This document shows positions 1-6,028 of a DNA stretch of 8,665 bases, piece by piece (the stretch's first letter is position 1; every line of letters starts with the position of its first letter). This DNA comes from Chloroflexota bacterium. GTDB taxonomy: Bacteria > Chloroflexota > Dehalococcoidia > SAR202 > UBA11138. The DNA lies in the NCBI GenBank assembly GCA_002710885.1, contig PAIW01000009.1:1-8665 (forward strand), written 5' to 3'. The position numbers were made by a program, and so were the translations under genes. Under the pieces are notes generated by a model. It worked only from the letters and a program-made list of their open reading frames with translations. It was not told the DNA's origin and ran no database searches.

Positions 1-227
1 ACCCAGACATGCTGATCACCGCAGGCCTCAACGATCCAAGAGTGTCGTACTGGGAGCCGGCCAAGTGGTCGGCGAAGCTACGCGACATGAAAACCGACGA
101 CAACGTCCTGCTGCTCAAGACAAACATGGGCGCGGGACACGGCGGCGTCTCCGGCAGGTATGAGCAATTTAAGGAAGTCGCCTTCGAGTATGCGTTCATC
201 TTGAAACGCCTCGGTTTGACACGGTGA
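1..227 (+). CDS. Oligopeptidase B-like S9A serine peptidase, C-terminal fragment
   Basis: This is the 3' end of a gene that begins upstream of the window; the open frame runs through the left edge, with the first full codon at position 3. Oligopeptidase B (protease II) is a cytosolic prolyl-oligopeptidase-family enzyme that cuts short peptides after Arg or Lys. The 75 or so residues seen match the end of its alpha/beta-hydrolase domain. TAGLNDPRV carries the catalytic Asp, YWEPAKWSAKLR is a family signature, and GAGHGGVSGRYE carries the catalytic His. The fragment ends in EYAFILKRLGL, close to the normal family C-terminus. The nucleophilic Ser and the beta-propeller lie outside the window. 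The next gene begins about 50 bp downstream on the same strand, so co-transcription is possible but not shown. The family call is solid; substrate preference cannot be judged from this piece. Confidence 0.88.
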   Translation, partial: PDMLITAGLNDPRVSYWEPAKWSAKLRDMKTDDNVLLLKTNMGAGHGGVSGRYEQFKEVAFEYAFILKRLGLTR

Positions 228-263
228 CGCCGTCTTTTGGCTCCGTATTTTAACGGCCCCAAA

Positions 264-270
264 GCGAGGA
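264..270 (+). promoter_or_regulatory. Ribosome binding site fixing the hydrolase start
   Basis: GCGAGGA ends 8 nt before ATG 279. It decides the start in favour of 279 over the in-frame TTG at 237, which has no purine-rich sequence at a suitable distance. Confidence 0.6.
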
Positions 271-278
271 CGAAACTT

Positions 279-1670
279 ATGACCTACGAATTGATGTCTC
301 ACGAACCGGTAGCATCGAGCATTGATCTGCTAAGCGCGTGGATCGAATCGCAAATGGCGTACAGCGGCCAGCCCGGTCTGTCCATCGCGATCATTCGCGA
401 TCAGGACATCGTCTGGTCCAAGGGGTTCGGGCACAGCGACGTTGCGTTAGAGACTCCGGCGGAACCGAGCACGATTTATCGTATCGCGTCGATAACCAAA
501 CTGTTTACGGCAACCTCGATCATGCAGCTTCGCGACGATGGGAAACTGCAACTCGATGACCCGATCATAAAGCATATCCCGTGGTTCGATATTCAGGACA
601 GGTACCCCGACGCGCCTCCCATAACGATTCGACACCTAATCACCCATACATCCGGACTCCCTCGTGAAGCCGCTTTCCCATACTGGACCGATTCCGAATT
701 TCCGACCCGCGACCAGATAGTCGGCGCTTTGCCGAATCAGCAAACAGTCCTGCCTACAGAGACTCGTTGGAAATACTCGAACCTTGCTCTCTCGTTGGCG
801 GGCGAGATCGTCGAGACAGTGTCAGGAATCAGCTACCCCGAGTATGTGCAGAGCAATATACTGGACCCGCTAGGCATGTCCAGCACGTTCGTGAACTCTC
901 CCGACCGCGATCATCCGTCGCTGGCGACCGGGTACGGACGTCGCGCCCCGAACGGCAAACGACAGGTGAGTCCGTTCACCGATGGAAAAGGCATAACAGC
1001 GGCGGCAAATATGTCCACCACTGTGGAAGACCTGGCGAAATTTGCCATGCTTCAGTTTCGCGACGGCGATACAGGCGGCAGGCAGATATTAAAGGGCAGC
1101 ACGATGCGCGAAATGCATCGAGTCCACTGGCTGGACGAGGAGTGGGAATCGGGTTGGGGACTGGGTTTCAATGTCAGCCGGATTGATGGTAGGACATACA
1201 ACGGTCACGGCGGGTCGGTAAAGGGATTCCGCACTCATGTGCGATTGCGACCTGCTGATAAAATTGGTGTCATCGTGTTCACCAACGCAGATGATGGCAA
1301 TCCTGAAAAATATGTAGATAAGGCGTTTCAATGGGTCGCGCCCGGAATATTAAGCGTGTTGGATTCGGACGCCGCGCCCGTGCCGTCAAGCAGCGAATGG
1401 GAAGCTTATATTGGCAAGTATCAAGGCTCGTCGAGCGACATGCAGGTGTTGCAATTGGATGGGAAACTGGTTGCCATAGACCCGTCCCAGCCTGACCCAC
1501 TAGAAAGTCTGACAACTCTGGTCCCATTGGACGAGCACTCGTTCAGGATAGAAAATCCTTTGGGAGGCTCCGCCCACGGAGAGAAGTTCGTCTTCGAGTT
1601 GAATGATCAGGGACAAGTTGAACGCGTATGGGTCGGCGAGAATTATAGCTTCCCGGTTCAAGATTGGTAA
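279..1670 (+). CDS. Class C beta-lactamase-fold serine hydrolase
   Basis: This is a 463-residue penicillin-binding-protein/class C beta-lactamase-fold hydrolase. Such proteins act on beta-lactams, D-amino-acid peptides or esters, and the substrate cannot be predicted here. All three family motifs are present (numbered from ATG 279): SITK (S71, K74) in YRIASITKLF, YSN (Y166, N168) in RWKYSNLALS, and HGG near residue 310 in YNGHGGSVKGF, which replaces KTG as in many esterase-like members. After about residue 365 comes a roughly 95-residue beta-rich tail resembling the DUF3471/lipocalin-like extension of these hydrolases. I see no signal peptide or membrane segment, so a cytosolic location is inferred. 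ATG 279 is chosen because GAGGA (266-270) lies 8 nt upstream; the frame also extends back to a TTG at 237, which has no ribosome site. It is probably not a resistance gene. Confidence 0.9.
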   Translation: MTYELMSHEPVASSIDLLSAWIESQMAYSGQPGLSIAIIRDQDIVWSKGFGHSDVALETPAEPSTIYRIASITKLFTATSIMQLRDDGKLQLDDPIIKHIPWFDIQDRYPDAPPITIRHLITHTSGLPREAAFPYWTDSEFPTRDQIVGALPNQQTVLPTETRWKYSNLALSLAGEIVETVSGISYPEYVQSNILDPLGMSSTFVNSPDRDHPSLATGYGRRAPNGKRQVSPFTDGKGITAAANMSTTVEDLAKFAMLQFRDGDTGGRQILKGSTMREMHRVHWLDEEWESGWGLGFNVSRIDGRTYNGHGGSVKGFRTHVRLRPADKIGVIVFTNADDGNPEKYVDKAFQWVAPGILSVLDSDAAPVPSSSEWEAYIGKYQGSSSDMQVLQLDGKLVAIDPSQPDPLESLTTLVPLDEHSFRIENPLGGSAHGEKFVFELNDQGQVERVWVGENYSFPVQDW

Positions 1671-1691
1671 AGCCGAAGTGGCGCATAGACA

Positions 1692-2693
1692 TCACACGCG
1701 GATGAACTTCTGAACGCTCCGGTCCCCTCGGTCAAAGCCCAGGAAGGTCTCGCTGACCTCGGCGACATAGAAACTCCCCTGCGAGTCCACCGCGATCCCG
1801 TGGGGCGCGCCGAAGAGTCCAGGTCCCGGCTCGTGCTTCACCTTTCCCTTAATCATGGGATTTCGGCTGGGAGAGGTGGGCAGTCCTGAGCCGGTGTCGC
1901 TGTCGTCCAACTCGACGCCTGTTCTGCCCCAGCGTGTTAACACCTCGCCTTGCGGGTTTAGAACGCTGACGCTGTGGTCCAACTCGGCAACGTAAAAATT
2001 CCCGTCAGGCCCCTTGCGGACTGCGTTTGCCAGGTTCAGATCTGTCCACTCACCGAGGAAGTCCCCATTCGGAGTAAAGAACTGCACGCGGTTGTTGTAG
2101 CGATCGGCGGCGTACACCTTATCGTCATCTTCCGTGTCTATAAATACGCTATGGATGGTGTCGAACTGCCCCGGTCCGCTGCCATGACCGCCCCAGGAGA
2201 ACTTTAACTGGCCGTAGGGGTCGAAGCAATGGATGTGCGAATTGCCATAGCCGTCGGAGGCGTAGAAATCCCCGTTAGTGGCGACAGTCAAGTGAGTTGG
2301 CCGATTGAAAGGATGCCCGCTCTGTACAGGCGCGCTCTTCATAGGGTCGCCCATAGTGAGGAGGAGCTTGCCCTCCTTGGTCCACCGTCGCACCGTGTGG
2401 TCTCCGGTGTCGCTGGTGTAAACGGAGCCGTCGGGGCCAACGCTGATGCCGTGCGGGACCTGGAAATCGAAACCAGTTTCCGGCCTTCCTCCAATCCTTC
2501 CCCAGCCATCCAAGTAGTCCCCATCCTTGTCGAAAATCATGACGGCGGCGTAGGGTCCACGATTTAGGACGTAGACGTTGTCATCCTTGTCGACAGCCAC
2601 ATCGGCGGCCTCCACGAAAGGCCACCCTCGTGGGCGCTTAAAAAACCCCTCCACCACCTCGAATTTGTAACCCTCACTGCCGAACGTAACCAT
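1692..2693 (-). CDS. NHL-repeat propeller, peptidyl-alpha-hydroxyglycine alpha-amidating lyase-like
   Basis: This 333-residue protein is built of about six NHL-type blades (repeated V-x-x-D-G-x-x-Y-V-x-D pattern, for example near 85-95, 136-147, 228-237 and 301-311). Its closest recognisable family is PAL, which cleaves peptidyl-alpha-hydroxyglycine to an amidated peptide and glyoxylate. Residues matching the animal enzyme's active site are visible: R45 in LNRG, H81 in VPHGISV, Y149 in SDGYGNSHI, H181 in TIHSV, R198 in ADRYNNR and H298 in APHGIAV. The three His would be metal ligands. No signal peptide, membrane segment or copper monooxygenase domain is present, so a bacterial substrate other than neuropeptides is likely. 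GAGGAG at 2703-2708 lies 9 nt before the ATG. The gene converges on the serine hydrolase, with 21 bp between stops. The fold call is strong; the reaction is inferred. Confidence 0.85.
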   Translation of the reverse strand: MVTFGSEGYKFEVVEGFFKRPRGWPFVEAADVAVDKDDNVYVLNRGPYAAVMIFDKDGDYLDGWGRIGGRPETGFDFQVPHGISVGPDGSVYTSDTGDHTVRRWTKEGKLLLTMGDPMKSAPVQSGHPFNRPTHLTVATNGDFYASDGYGNSHIHCFDPYGQLKFSWGGHGSGPGQFDTIHSVFIDTEDDDKVYAADRYNNRVQFFTPNGDFLGEWTDLNLANAVRKGPDGNFYVAELDHSVSVLNPQGEVLTRWGRTGVELDDSDTGSGLPTSPSRNPMIKGKVKHEPGPGLFGAPHGIAVDSQGSFYVAEVSETFLGFDRGDRSVQKFIRV

Positions 2694-2780
2694 TCAGGCA
2701 CACTCCTCGTTCTGATTCAAGCCCCTTACCCCCGTTGCGGAACGGTGCGTCACAGGCCGGCACGACGCTTTGACGGGGCA

Positions 2781-2809
2781 ATTGTATTGAGGCCCATGAA
2801 GGCAGTCAA
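2781..2809 (-). promoter_or_regulatory. Sigma70-like promoter for the PAL-like gene
   Basis: On the minus strand TTGACT (2809-2804) and TACAAT (2786-2781) are separated by exactly 17 bp; each box matches five of six consensus bases. Transcription would begin near 2774, giving a leader of about 80 nt before the ATG at 2693. This is one of the two best promoter matches in the window. Confidence 0.6.
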
Positions 2810-2861
2810 CCTTGCCGTCGCTCAAATCATCCGTCACTAAAGGGAGTGTCGTTGCCTGAGA

Positions 2862-3081
2862 AAGAACGCACGGATGATGGAGGAGACGGACGATGAGTTT
2901 CGAGGCCACGTCATGAGCGTGTTCATGCTCAATCAAGGAATGATGCCGCTGGGTGTGCTGCCGACAGCTATAATGGGTAGAGTACGTCGGCGCGCAAGTC
3001 GCCATAGGGACTCTCGGAGTTCTTCTGTTGGGTTTTATGCTTGTAGTGACCGTGACTCAGAAACGGTTGCGTGATATGTAG
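2862..3081 (+). pseudogene. Frameshifted C-terminal remnant of an MFS transporter
   Basis: Only the end of a 12-helix major facilitator transporter is left. In one frame, TDDEFRGHVMSVFMLNQG and then MMPLGVLP match the conserved stretch near helix 10-11 of the MFS_3/enterobactin-exporter-like group, where R-G-x-V-M-S-V and PLGVLP are typical. That frame then turns into an Arg/Ser-rich tail that looks like nonsense. From 2986 the next frame (+1) reads VGAQVAIGTLGVLLLGFMLV and ends QKRLRDM at TAG 3079-3081, a convincing last helix and tail. One frameshift around 2975-2986 therefore separates the two halves. Upstream, stops appear within about 20 bp (TAA at 2838-2840) and no further transporter sequence can be read, so about 85-90% of the gene is gone. 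There is no start codon or ribosome site for the piece. I infer a decayed relic, not a working gene. Confidence 0.72.
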
Positions 3082-3122
3082 CCAGCACGCAGGCCACGAT
3101 CAAATCATCACGAAAATATCAG

Positions 3123-3158
3123 GTATAGTGTGCCATACATGACAATTTGGACAATTGT
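3123..3158 (+). promoter_or_regulatory. Possible operator repeats in the LLM promoter
   Basis: GTATAG-TGTG-CCATAC (3123-3138) is an inverted repeat with five of six pairs, ending at the -35 box. ACAATT (3142-3147) and AATTGT (3153-3158) form a second inverted repeat between the -35 and -10 boxes; GACAATT also recurs directly with a 9-bp period (3141 and 3150). The position fits a repressor site, but no regulator gene is in the window. Confidence 0.35.
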
Positions 3159-3167
3159 TGGTATAAC
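3139..3167 (+). promoter_or_regulatory. Sigma70-like promoter for the catabolic gene run
   Basis: ATGACA (3139-3144) and TATAAC (3162-3167) lie 17 bp apart, each with five of six consensus bases. The start of transcription would be near 3174, leaving a leader of about 38 nt before GTG 3212. It would drive the LLM and DUF3500 genes and possibly those beyond. Confidence 0.6.
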
Positions 3168-3198
3168 ATCAGGAACAATCCCGAGCAGTGCGATCCAG

Positions 3199-3204
3199 AA
3201 GGAG
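3199..3204 (+). promoter_or_regulatory. Ribosome binding site fixing the LLM start
   Basis: AAGGAG lies 7 nt before GTG 3212 and 4 nt before GTG 3209. It falls inside the frame of the earlier GTG at 3188, which therefore cannot be served by it. Confidence 0.6.
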
Positions 3205-3211
3205 CGTCGTG

Positions 3212-4282
3212 GTGCGTATAGGCCTTTCGATGGAGTGCGACTACCCGCCACACCTGAACCAGCGGCAAGCCTTCGACGAAGCGTTCAAGATAGCTCGTGT
3301 GGCTGAAGATTTGGCTTTCGACGGCGTTTGGCTGGCTGAGCGTCATTTCGCCACGCCGACAGGCACAGGAGGGGTGCCCTCCATCGTCTCGGCTCCCATG
3401 ATTCTCGCAACCGCCATCGCAGAGCGCACCCAGCACATTAGAGTTGGCACCGGCGTACTGGTTCTGCCTCTGGGACACCCCATCCGCATGGCTGAGGAGG
3501 TTGCGACGCTGGACAATATCTGCGAGGGTCGGTTCGATCTGGGGGTTGGCCGAAGCGGATTCACCCGTTCCTATGAGGGCTACGACCTGCCTTACGAGGA
3601 ATCTCGAAATCGGTTTGGCGAGTATCTCAACGTGATGAAGCTCGCATGGACCGAGGACACCTTTTCCCACGAAGGCGACACCTACACATTCAAAGACGTG
3701 TCAGTAATTCCCAAGCCGTATCAAAAGCCATACCCGCCCGTCTGGGCCGCCGCAACTACGAAACCGACTTTTGAGCTTTTCGGGGAGATGGGCTTGGACA
3801 TTCTGGTGGGCCTCAGAGGAATGTCAGTGATTGATCTGGCCGATGCGATAGTGGATTACCGCACAGTGAACCCTGATGGGAAAATAGCGCTTCGCATACC
3901 CATCTACGTGGCCGATAGCATGGAGCAGGCACACTCCGAGCCACAGGAGAGCGCAATGAAGGCGTATGCGCGTCTCCAACAGGCGTTCACAGGATCGGTT
4001 GGTCGGTCGGGCACTGAATCCGGTGAGGAACGGGCCGAGCGAGGAAAGCGTCTCAGCGCTATAACATACGATGACCTGCTGAGAGATCGCCTTGCCTACG
4101 GCACGCCAGATGTTGTGACCGAACGGCTCATTGAGCTACGGGACACCCTGGGGTTGTCCGGCTTCATCATGGAGTCTAATGTAGGAGGCGGGATACCTTC
4201 TGAGCAGGTGTTAAACTCGGTCAATTTATTCGGCGAGGAAGTGGCCCCGAAAATCAGGAAAACAACGAATGTGAACCCTTAA
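3212..4282 (+). CDS. LLM-class flavin-dependent monooxygenase (bacterial luciferase-like)
   Basis: This 356-residue protein fits the single-domain TIM-barrel luciferase-like family, which uses reduced FMN supplied by a separate reductase to oxidise an organic substrate with O2. Visible family marks (numbered from GTG 3212) are the N-terminal strand RIGLSMECDY, FDGVWLAERHF (residues 36-46, with the His position matching the active-site His of luciferase alpha), IRVGTGVLVLPLGHP (77-91) and EEVATLDNICEGRFDLGVG (95-113). The C-terminal YGTPDVVTERL (296-306) is the usual late motif. Length is typical. GTG 3212 is preferred because AAGGAG lies 7 nt upstream; the frame also opens at GTG 3188 and GTG 3209. 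The next gene's ribosome site overlaps the stop codon, so the two are almost certainly translated together. The substrate is unknown; alkanal, alkanesulfonate, nitrilotriacetate-type or F420-linked substrates cannot be told apart here. Confidence 0.9.
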   Translation: MRIGLSMECDYPPHLNQRQAFDEAFKIARVAEDLAFDGVWLAERHFATPTGTGGVPSIVSAPMILATAIAERTQHIRVGTGVLVLPLGHPIRMAEEVATLDNICEGRFDLGVGRSGFTRSYEGYDLPYEESRNRFGEYLNVMKLAWTEDTFSHEGDTYTFKDVSVIPKPYQKPYPPVWAAATTKPTFELFGEMGLDILVGLRGMSVIDLADAIVDYRTVNPDGKIALRIPIYVADSMEQAHSEPQESAMKAYARLQQAFTGSVGRSGTESGEERAERGKRLSAITYDDLLRDRLAYGTPDVVTERLIELRDTLGLSGFIMESNVGGGIPSEQVLNSVNLFGEEVAPKIRKTTNVNP

Positions 4283-4287
4283 GGAGG
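4281..4287 (+). promoter_or_regulatory. Ribosome binding site overlapping the LLM stop codon
   Basis: AAGGAGG begins inside the TAA stop (4280-4282) of the upstream gene. It sits 1 nt before ATG 4289, too close to use, and 7 nt before the in-frame TTG 4295, an ideal distance. This supports translational coupling and a TTG start. Confidence 0.6.
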
Positions 4288-4294
4288 GATGGAA

Positions 4295-5305
4295 TTGTCA
4301 ACAGATCACGATCACGACCATGACCACGGACACGAGCAGGCCCATGCGGTAGGAGAGATTACTCAGGCGGCCAGCGCCTTCCTGGGGAGCCTATCGGCTG
4401 ACCAGAAAGCAAAGGCCACGTTCCACTACCTGGACGGCGAGCGCATCTTCTGGTACTACCCGCCCATGAATAGGCACGGACTGCCTCTGAGGGACATGGA
4501 CGAAAACCAGCGATCCCTGGCTATGGCCATCGTCGAGAAGACGCTAGACCCGGTCGCCTATCATCGCACAAAGCAGATCATCGACCATGAGTCTATTCTC
4601 GGCCCCATCGAGAAGGAAGCAGGCGTCATATCGTTCAGCCGGAATCCAGAGCTTTACTATTGGACGATCTTTGGTGAACCAGATGGAGAAGACCCCTGGG
4701 GCTGGAGAGCTGAGGGGCATCACGTCTCCTTGCACTTCAGCATTTGGGGCGACAAGATCATAGCCACCACGCCGTTCTTCTTTGGCGCCAACCCAGCCGA
4801 GGTTCTAAAAGGCGACCAGGCGGGATTGCGAATCCTCAGCAACCGCGAGGACATGGCGTTGGAGCTTATTAACAGCCTGGACTCTGGCCAGCGCACCCGT
4901 GCCATCGTTGAGGACGCCGCGCCTTGGGATATCTATTCCTATAACTCATCCAAGCCCGTCTTCCCGAAAGAGGAGGGATTGCCTGGCTCTCAGATGAACG
5001 GCACACAGCAGGAAATGCTGATGTCCCTGATCACCGAGTACGTAACTCAGGTGAGACACGACATCTCCCATGACAAGATGACTGCAATTCAGGAGGAAGG
5101 CGTCGGCAACTTCCATCTTGCCTGGGCAGGTGGAACTGAGGCGTTCAAAGGCCACTACTATCGAATCCACTCTGGCAGCTTCGTGGTCGAGTACGACAAC
5201 GTTCAGAACGGCGCCAACCACATCCACTCCGTAATCCGAGATGTGGATAACGACTTCGCTTCGGACGTGATGCGCGAGCATCACCTGATGTACCATGTTC
5301 TCTAA
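4295..5305 (+). CDS. DUF3500 family protein with His/Asp-rich N-terminus
   Basis: This 336-residue protein is a clear match to the DUF3500 family, whose biochemical role is not established as far as I know. Family marks (numbered from TTG 4295) are FLGSLSADQKAKATF (29-43), HGLPLRDMDENQRSLA (61-76), ELYYWTIFGEP (119-129), WGWRAEGHHVSLHFS (136-150), TTPFFFGANPAEV (158-170), FHLAWAGGTE (273-282), HYYRIHSGSFVVEYDNVQN (287-305) and ANHIHSVIRD (307-316). The clustered His, Asp and Glu in EGHHVSLHF and ANHIHSV could bind a metal (inference). Before the domain is a short DHDHDHDHGHEQAHA stretch that looks like a metal-binding tail, not a signal peptide. The start is uncertain between ATG 4289 and TTG 4295; the spacing of AAGGAGG favours TTG and loses only two residues. 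It probably works on the same substrate route as the coupled monooxygenase. Confidence 0.88.
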   Translation: MSTDHDHDHDHGHEQAHAVGEITQAASAFLGSLSADQKAKATFHYLDGERIFWYYPPMNRHGLPLRDMDENQRSLAMAIVEKTLDPVAYHRTKQIIDHESILGPIEKEAGVISFSRNPELYYWTIFGEPDGEDPWGWRAEGHHVSLHFSIWGDKIIATTPFFFGANPAEVLKGDQAGLRILSNREDMALELINSLDSGQRTRAIVEDAAPWDIYSYNSSKPVFPKEEGLPGSQMNGTQQEMLMSLITEYVTQVRHDISHDKMTAIQEEGVGNFHLAWAGGTEAFKGHYYRIHSGSFVVEYDNVQNGANHIHSVIRDVDNDFASDVMREHHLMYHVL

Positions 5306-5332
5306 TTGACGCTCGAACAATGCACCCCGGCA

Positions 5333-5355
5333 CGGGCGGGTTTCAGACCCACCCG
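5333..5355 (+). terminator. Stem-loop between DUF3500 and VOC genes, weak terminator or attenuator
   Basis: CGGG-C-GGGT, loop TTCAG, ACCC-A-CCCG forms a 9-bp stem with one C-A mismatch. No T-run follows, so it is not a classical intrinsic terminator. It may stabilise the upstream transcript end or partly reduce read-through to the VOC gene. Confidence 0.4.
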
Positions 5356-5402
5356 CACGCAATCACAAACTATTAACACCCAAGATTAGATGGGAGGCAA
5401 CA

Positions 5403-5879
5403 ATGCCACAGGTAAGCGGACTGGGACACGTAGGAATTTTTGTTGACGACCTGATGAAACAGCGGGACTTTTACACCAGGGTCATGGGTCTTAAGATCGC
5501 CGACGAAGACCTGGAACAACGAGGCATGGTTTTCTTGAGTGCCCACCCCGAAGAGGAGCACCACGAGTTCGTAATCATGAAGGGCCGTGTCTCTGATAGC
5601 AACACTAGGGTGGTCCAGCAACTGTCCTTCAAAGTTGACACGCTGGCAGAACTCAAGGAATTTCACACCGTCTTCAAGTCAGAGGAAGATGTGACCATCC
5701 AGCGCACAGTCAGCCACGGAAACGCTTTCGGCATGTACGCGCATGACCCAGAAGGCAACACGATAGAGGTCTACTACAAGACGGGATTCGACGTTCCTCA
5801 GCCCCACGGCGACGCTGTGAATCTTGATGACTCGGAAGAGGTCCTTCTAGACATCGCGCGGGCGGCGATTCCTAGCTAG
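5403..5879 (+). CDS. VOC superfamily protein, extradiol dioxygenase-like
   Basis: This 158-residue protein is a two-module vicinal oxygen chelate fold. Module 1 begins GLGHVGIFVDDL (6-17, H9 a metal-ligand position), followed by DFYTRVMGLKI (22-32) and EEHHEFVIM (51-59). Module 2 begins VVQQLSFKVDTL (70-81), then SHGNAFGMYAHDPEGNTIEV (104-123, E122 a metal-ligand position). H105 and Y112 match second-shell residues of extradiol ring-cleavage enzymes. The position that holds the middle metal His in those enzymes is Q73. Either it belongs to a subfamily with another ligand set or it is not a dioxygenase. The tail VPQPHGDAVNL is seen, from memory, in related VOC proteins annotated as catechol 2,3-dioxygenase. 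GGGAGG (5392-5397) lies 5 nt before the ATG. It follows DUF3500 by 97 bp on the same strand. The fold is firm; the reaction is open. Confidence 0.85.
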   Translation: MPQVSGLGHVGIFVDDLMKQRDFYTRVMGLKIADEDLEQRGMVFLSAHPEEEHHEFVIMKGRVSDSNTRVVQQLSFKVDTLAELKEFHTVFKSEEDVTIQRTVSHGNAFGMYAHDPEGNTIEVYYKTGFDVPQPHGDAVNLDDSEEVLLDIARAAIPS

Positions 5880-5918
5880 AAAGCTCTCAGTATCCAGCAA
5901 TCAGCCGTCAAGTAACCT

Positions 5919-6008
5919 GTCATGCTGAATCGCGGCGAAGAATCTGGTCGTCAATTGAACCACGATTGCCCTTTTGACGGCTAGATGCTTCACTCTGTTC
6001 AGCATGAC
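5919..6008. repeat. Imperfect palindromic intergenic element (REP/MITE-like)
   Basis: The ends GTCATGCTGAA (5919-5929) and TTCAGCATGAC (5998-6008) are perfect 11-bp inverted repeats. The arms extend imperfectly to about 26 bp (GAAGAATCT at 5937-5945 against AGATGCTTC at 5983-5991). Inside and beside the arms are AGCCGTCAA (5903-5911) and its exact inverse TTGACGGCT (5974-5982), plus an imperfect direct copy GTCGTCAATTGAACC (5948-5962). Repeats with GTCATGCTGAA ends and a GAAG-x-ATCT core are, from memory, scattered between genes in many bacteria. There is no ORF, so it would be non-autonomous. Its right end lies 20 bp before the next gene's TTG start. Confidence 0.68.
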
Positions 6009-6028
6009 GTTCATGAGATTTTTCACCT

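Noticed and set aside
216..251. TTGACA (216-221) and TATTTT (246-251) as a promoter for the serine hydrolase
   Set aside because: The spacing is 24 bp, too long for a sigma70 promoter, and no better -10 box lies at 16-18 bp.
279..1670. Calling the serine hydrolase a beta-lactam resistance gene
   Set aside because: It has HGG instead of KTG, no signal peptide, and a C-terminal extension typical of esterase/peptidase-like relatives, so resistance is not supported.
1671..1691. Bidirectional terminator between the convergent hydrolase and PAL-like genes
   Set aside because: The 21-bp gap holds no stem-loop or T-run on either strand that I can see.
2229..2567. 112-residue plus-strand frame opposite the PAL-like gene
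   Set aside because: It is antisense to the NHL blades, whose motifs are conserved on the other strand.
2694..3005. 103-residue minus-strand frame continuing upstream of the PAL-like gene
   Set aside because: It runs through the promoter and antisense to the transporter relic; Cys/His-rich with no ribosome site or motif.
3119..3670. 183-residue minus-strand frame across the start of the LLM gene
   Set aside because: It lies antisense to a well-supported luciferase-like coding region and its promoter; composition is Cys/His/Arg-rich, as expected of a shadow frame.
2779..5957. CAATTG palindrome at 2779, 3152 and 5952 as a common regulator site
   Set aside because: Three copies of a 6-mer in 8.7 kb is near chance expectation, and the flanks differ.
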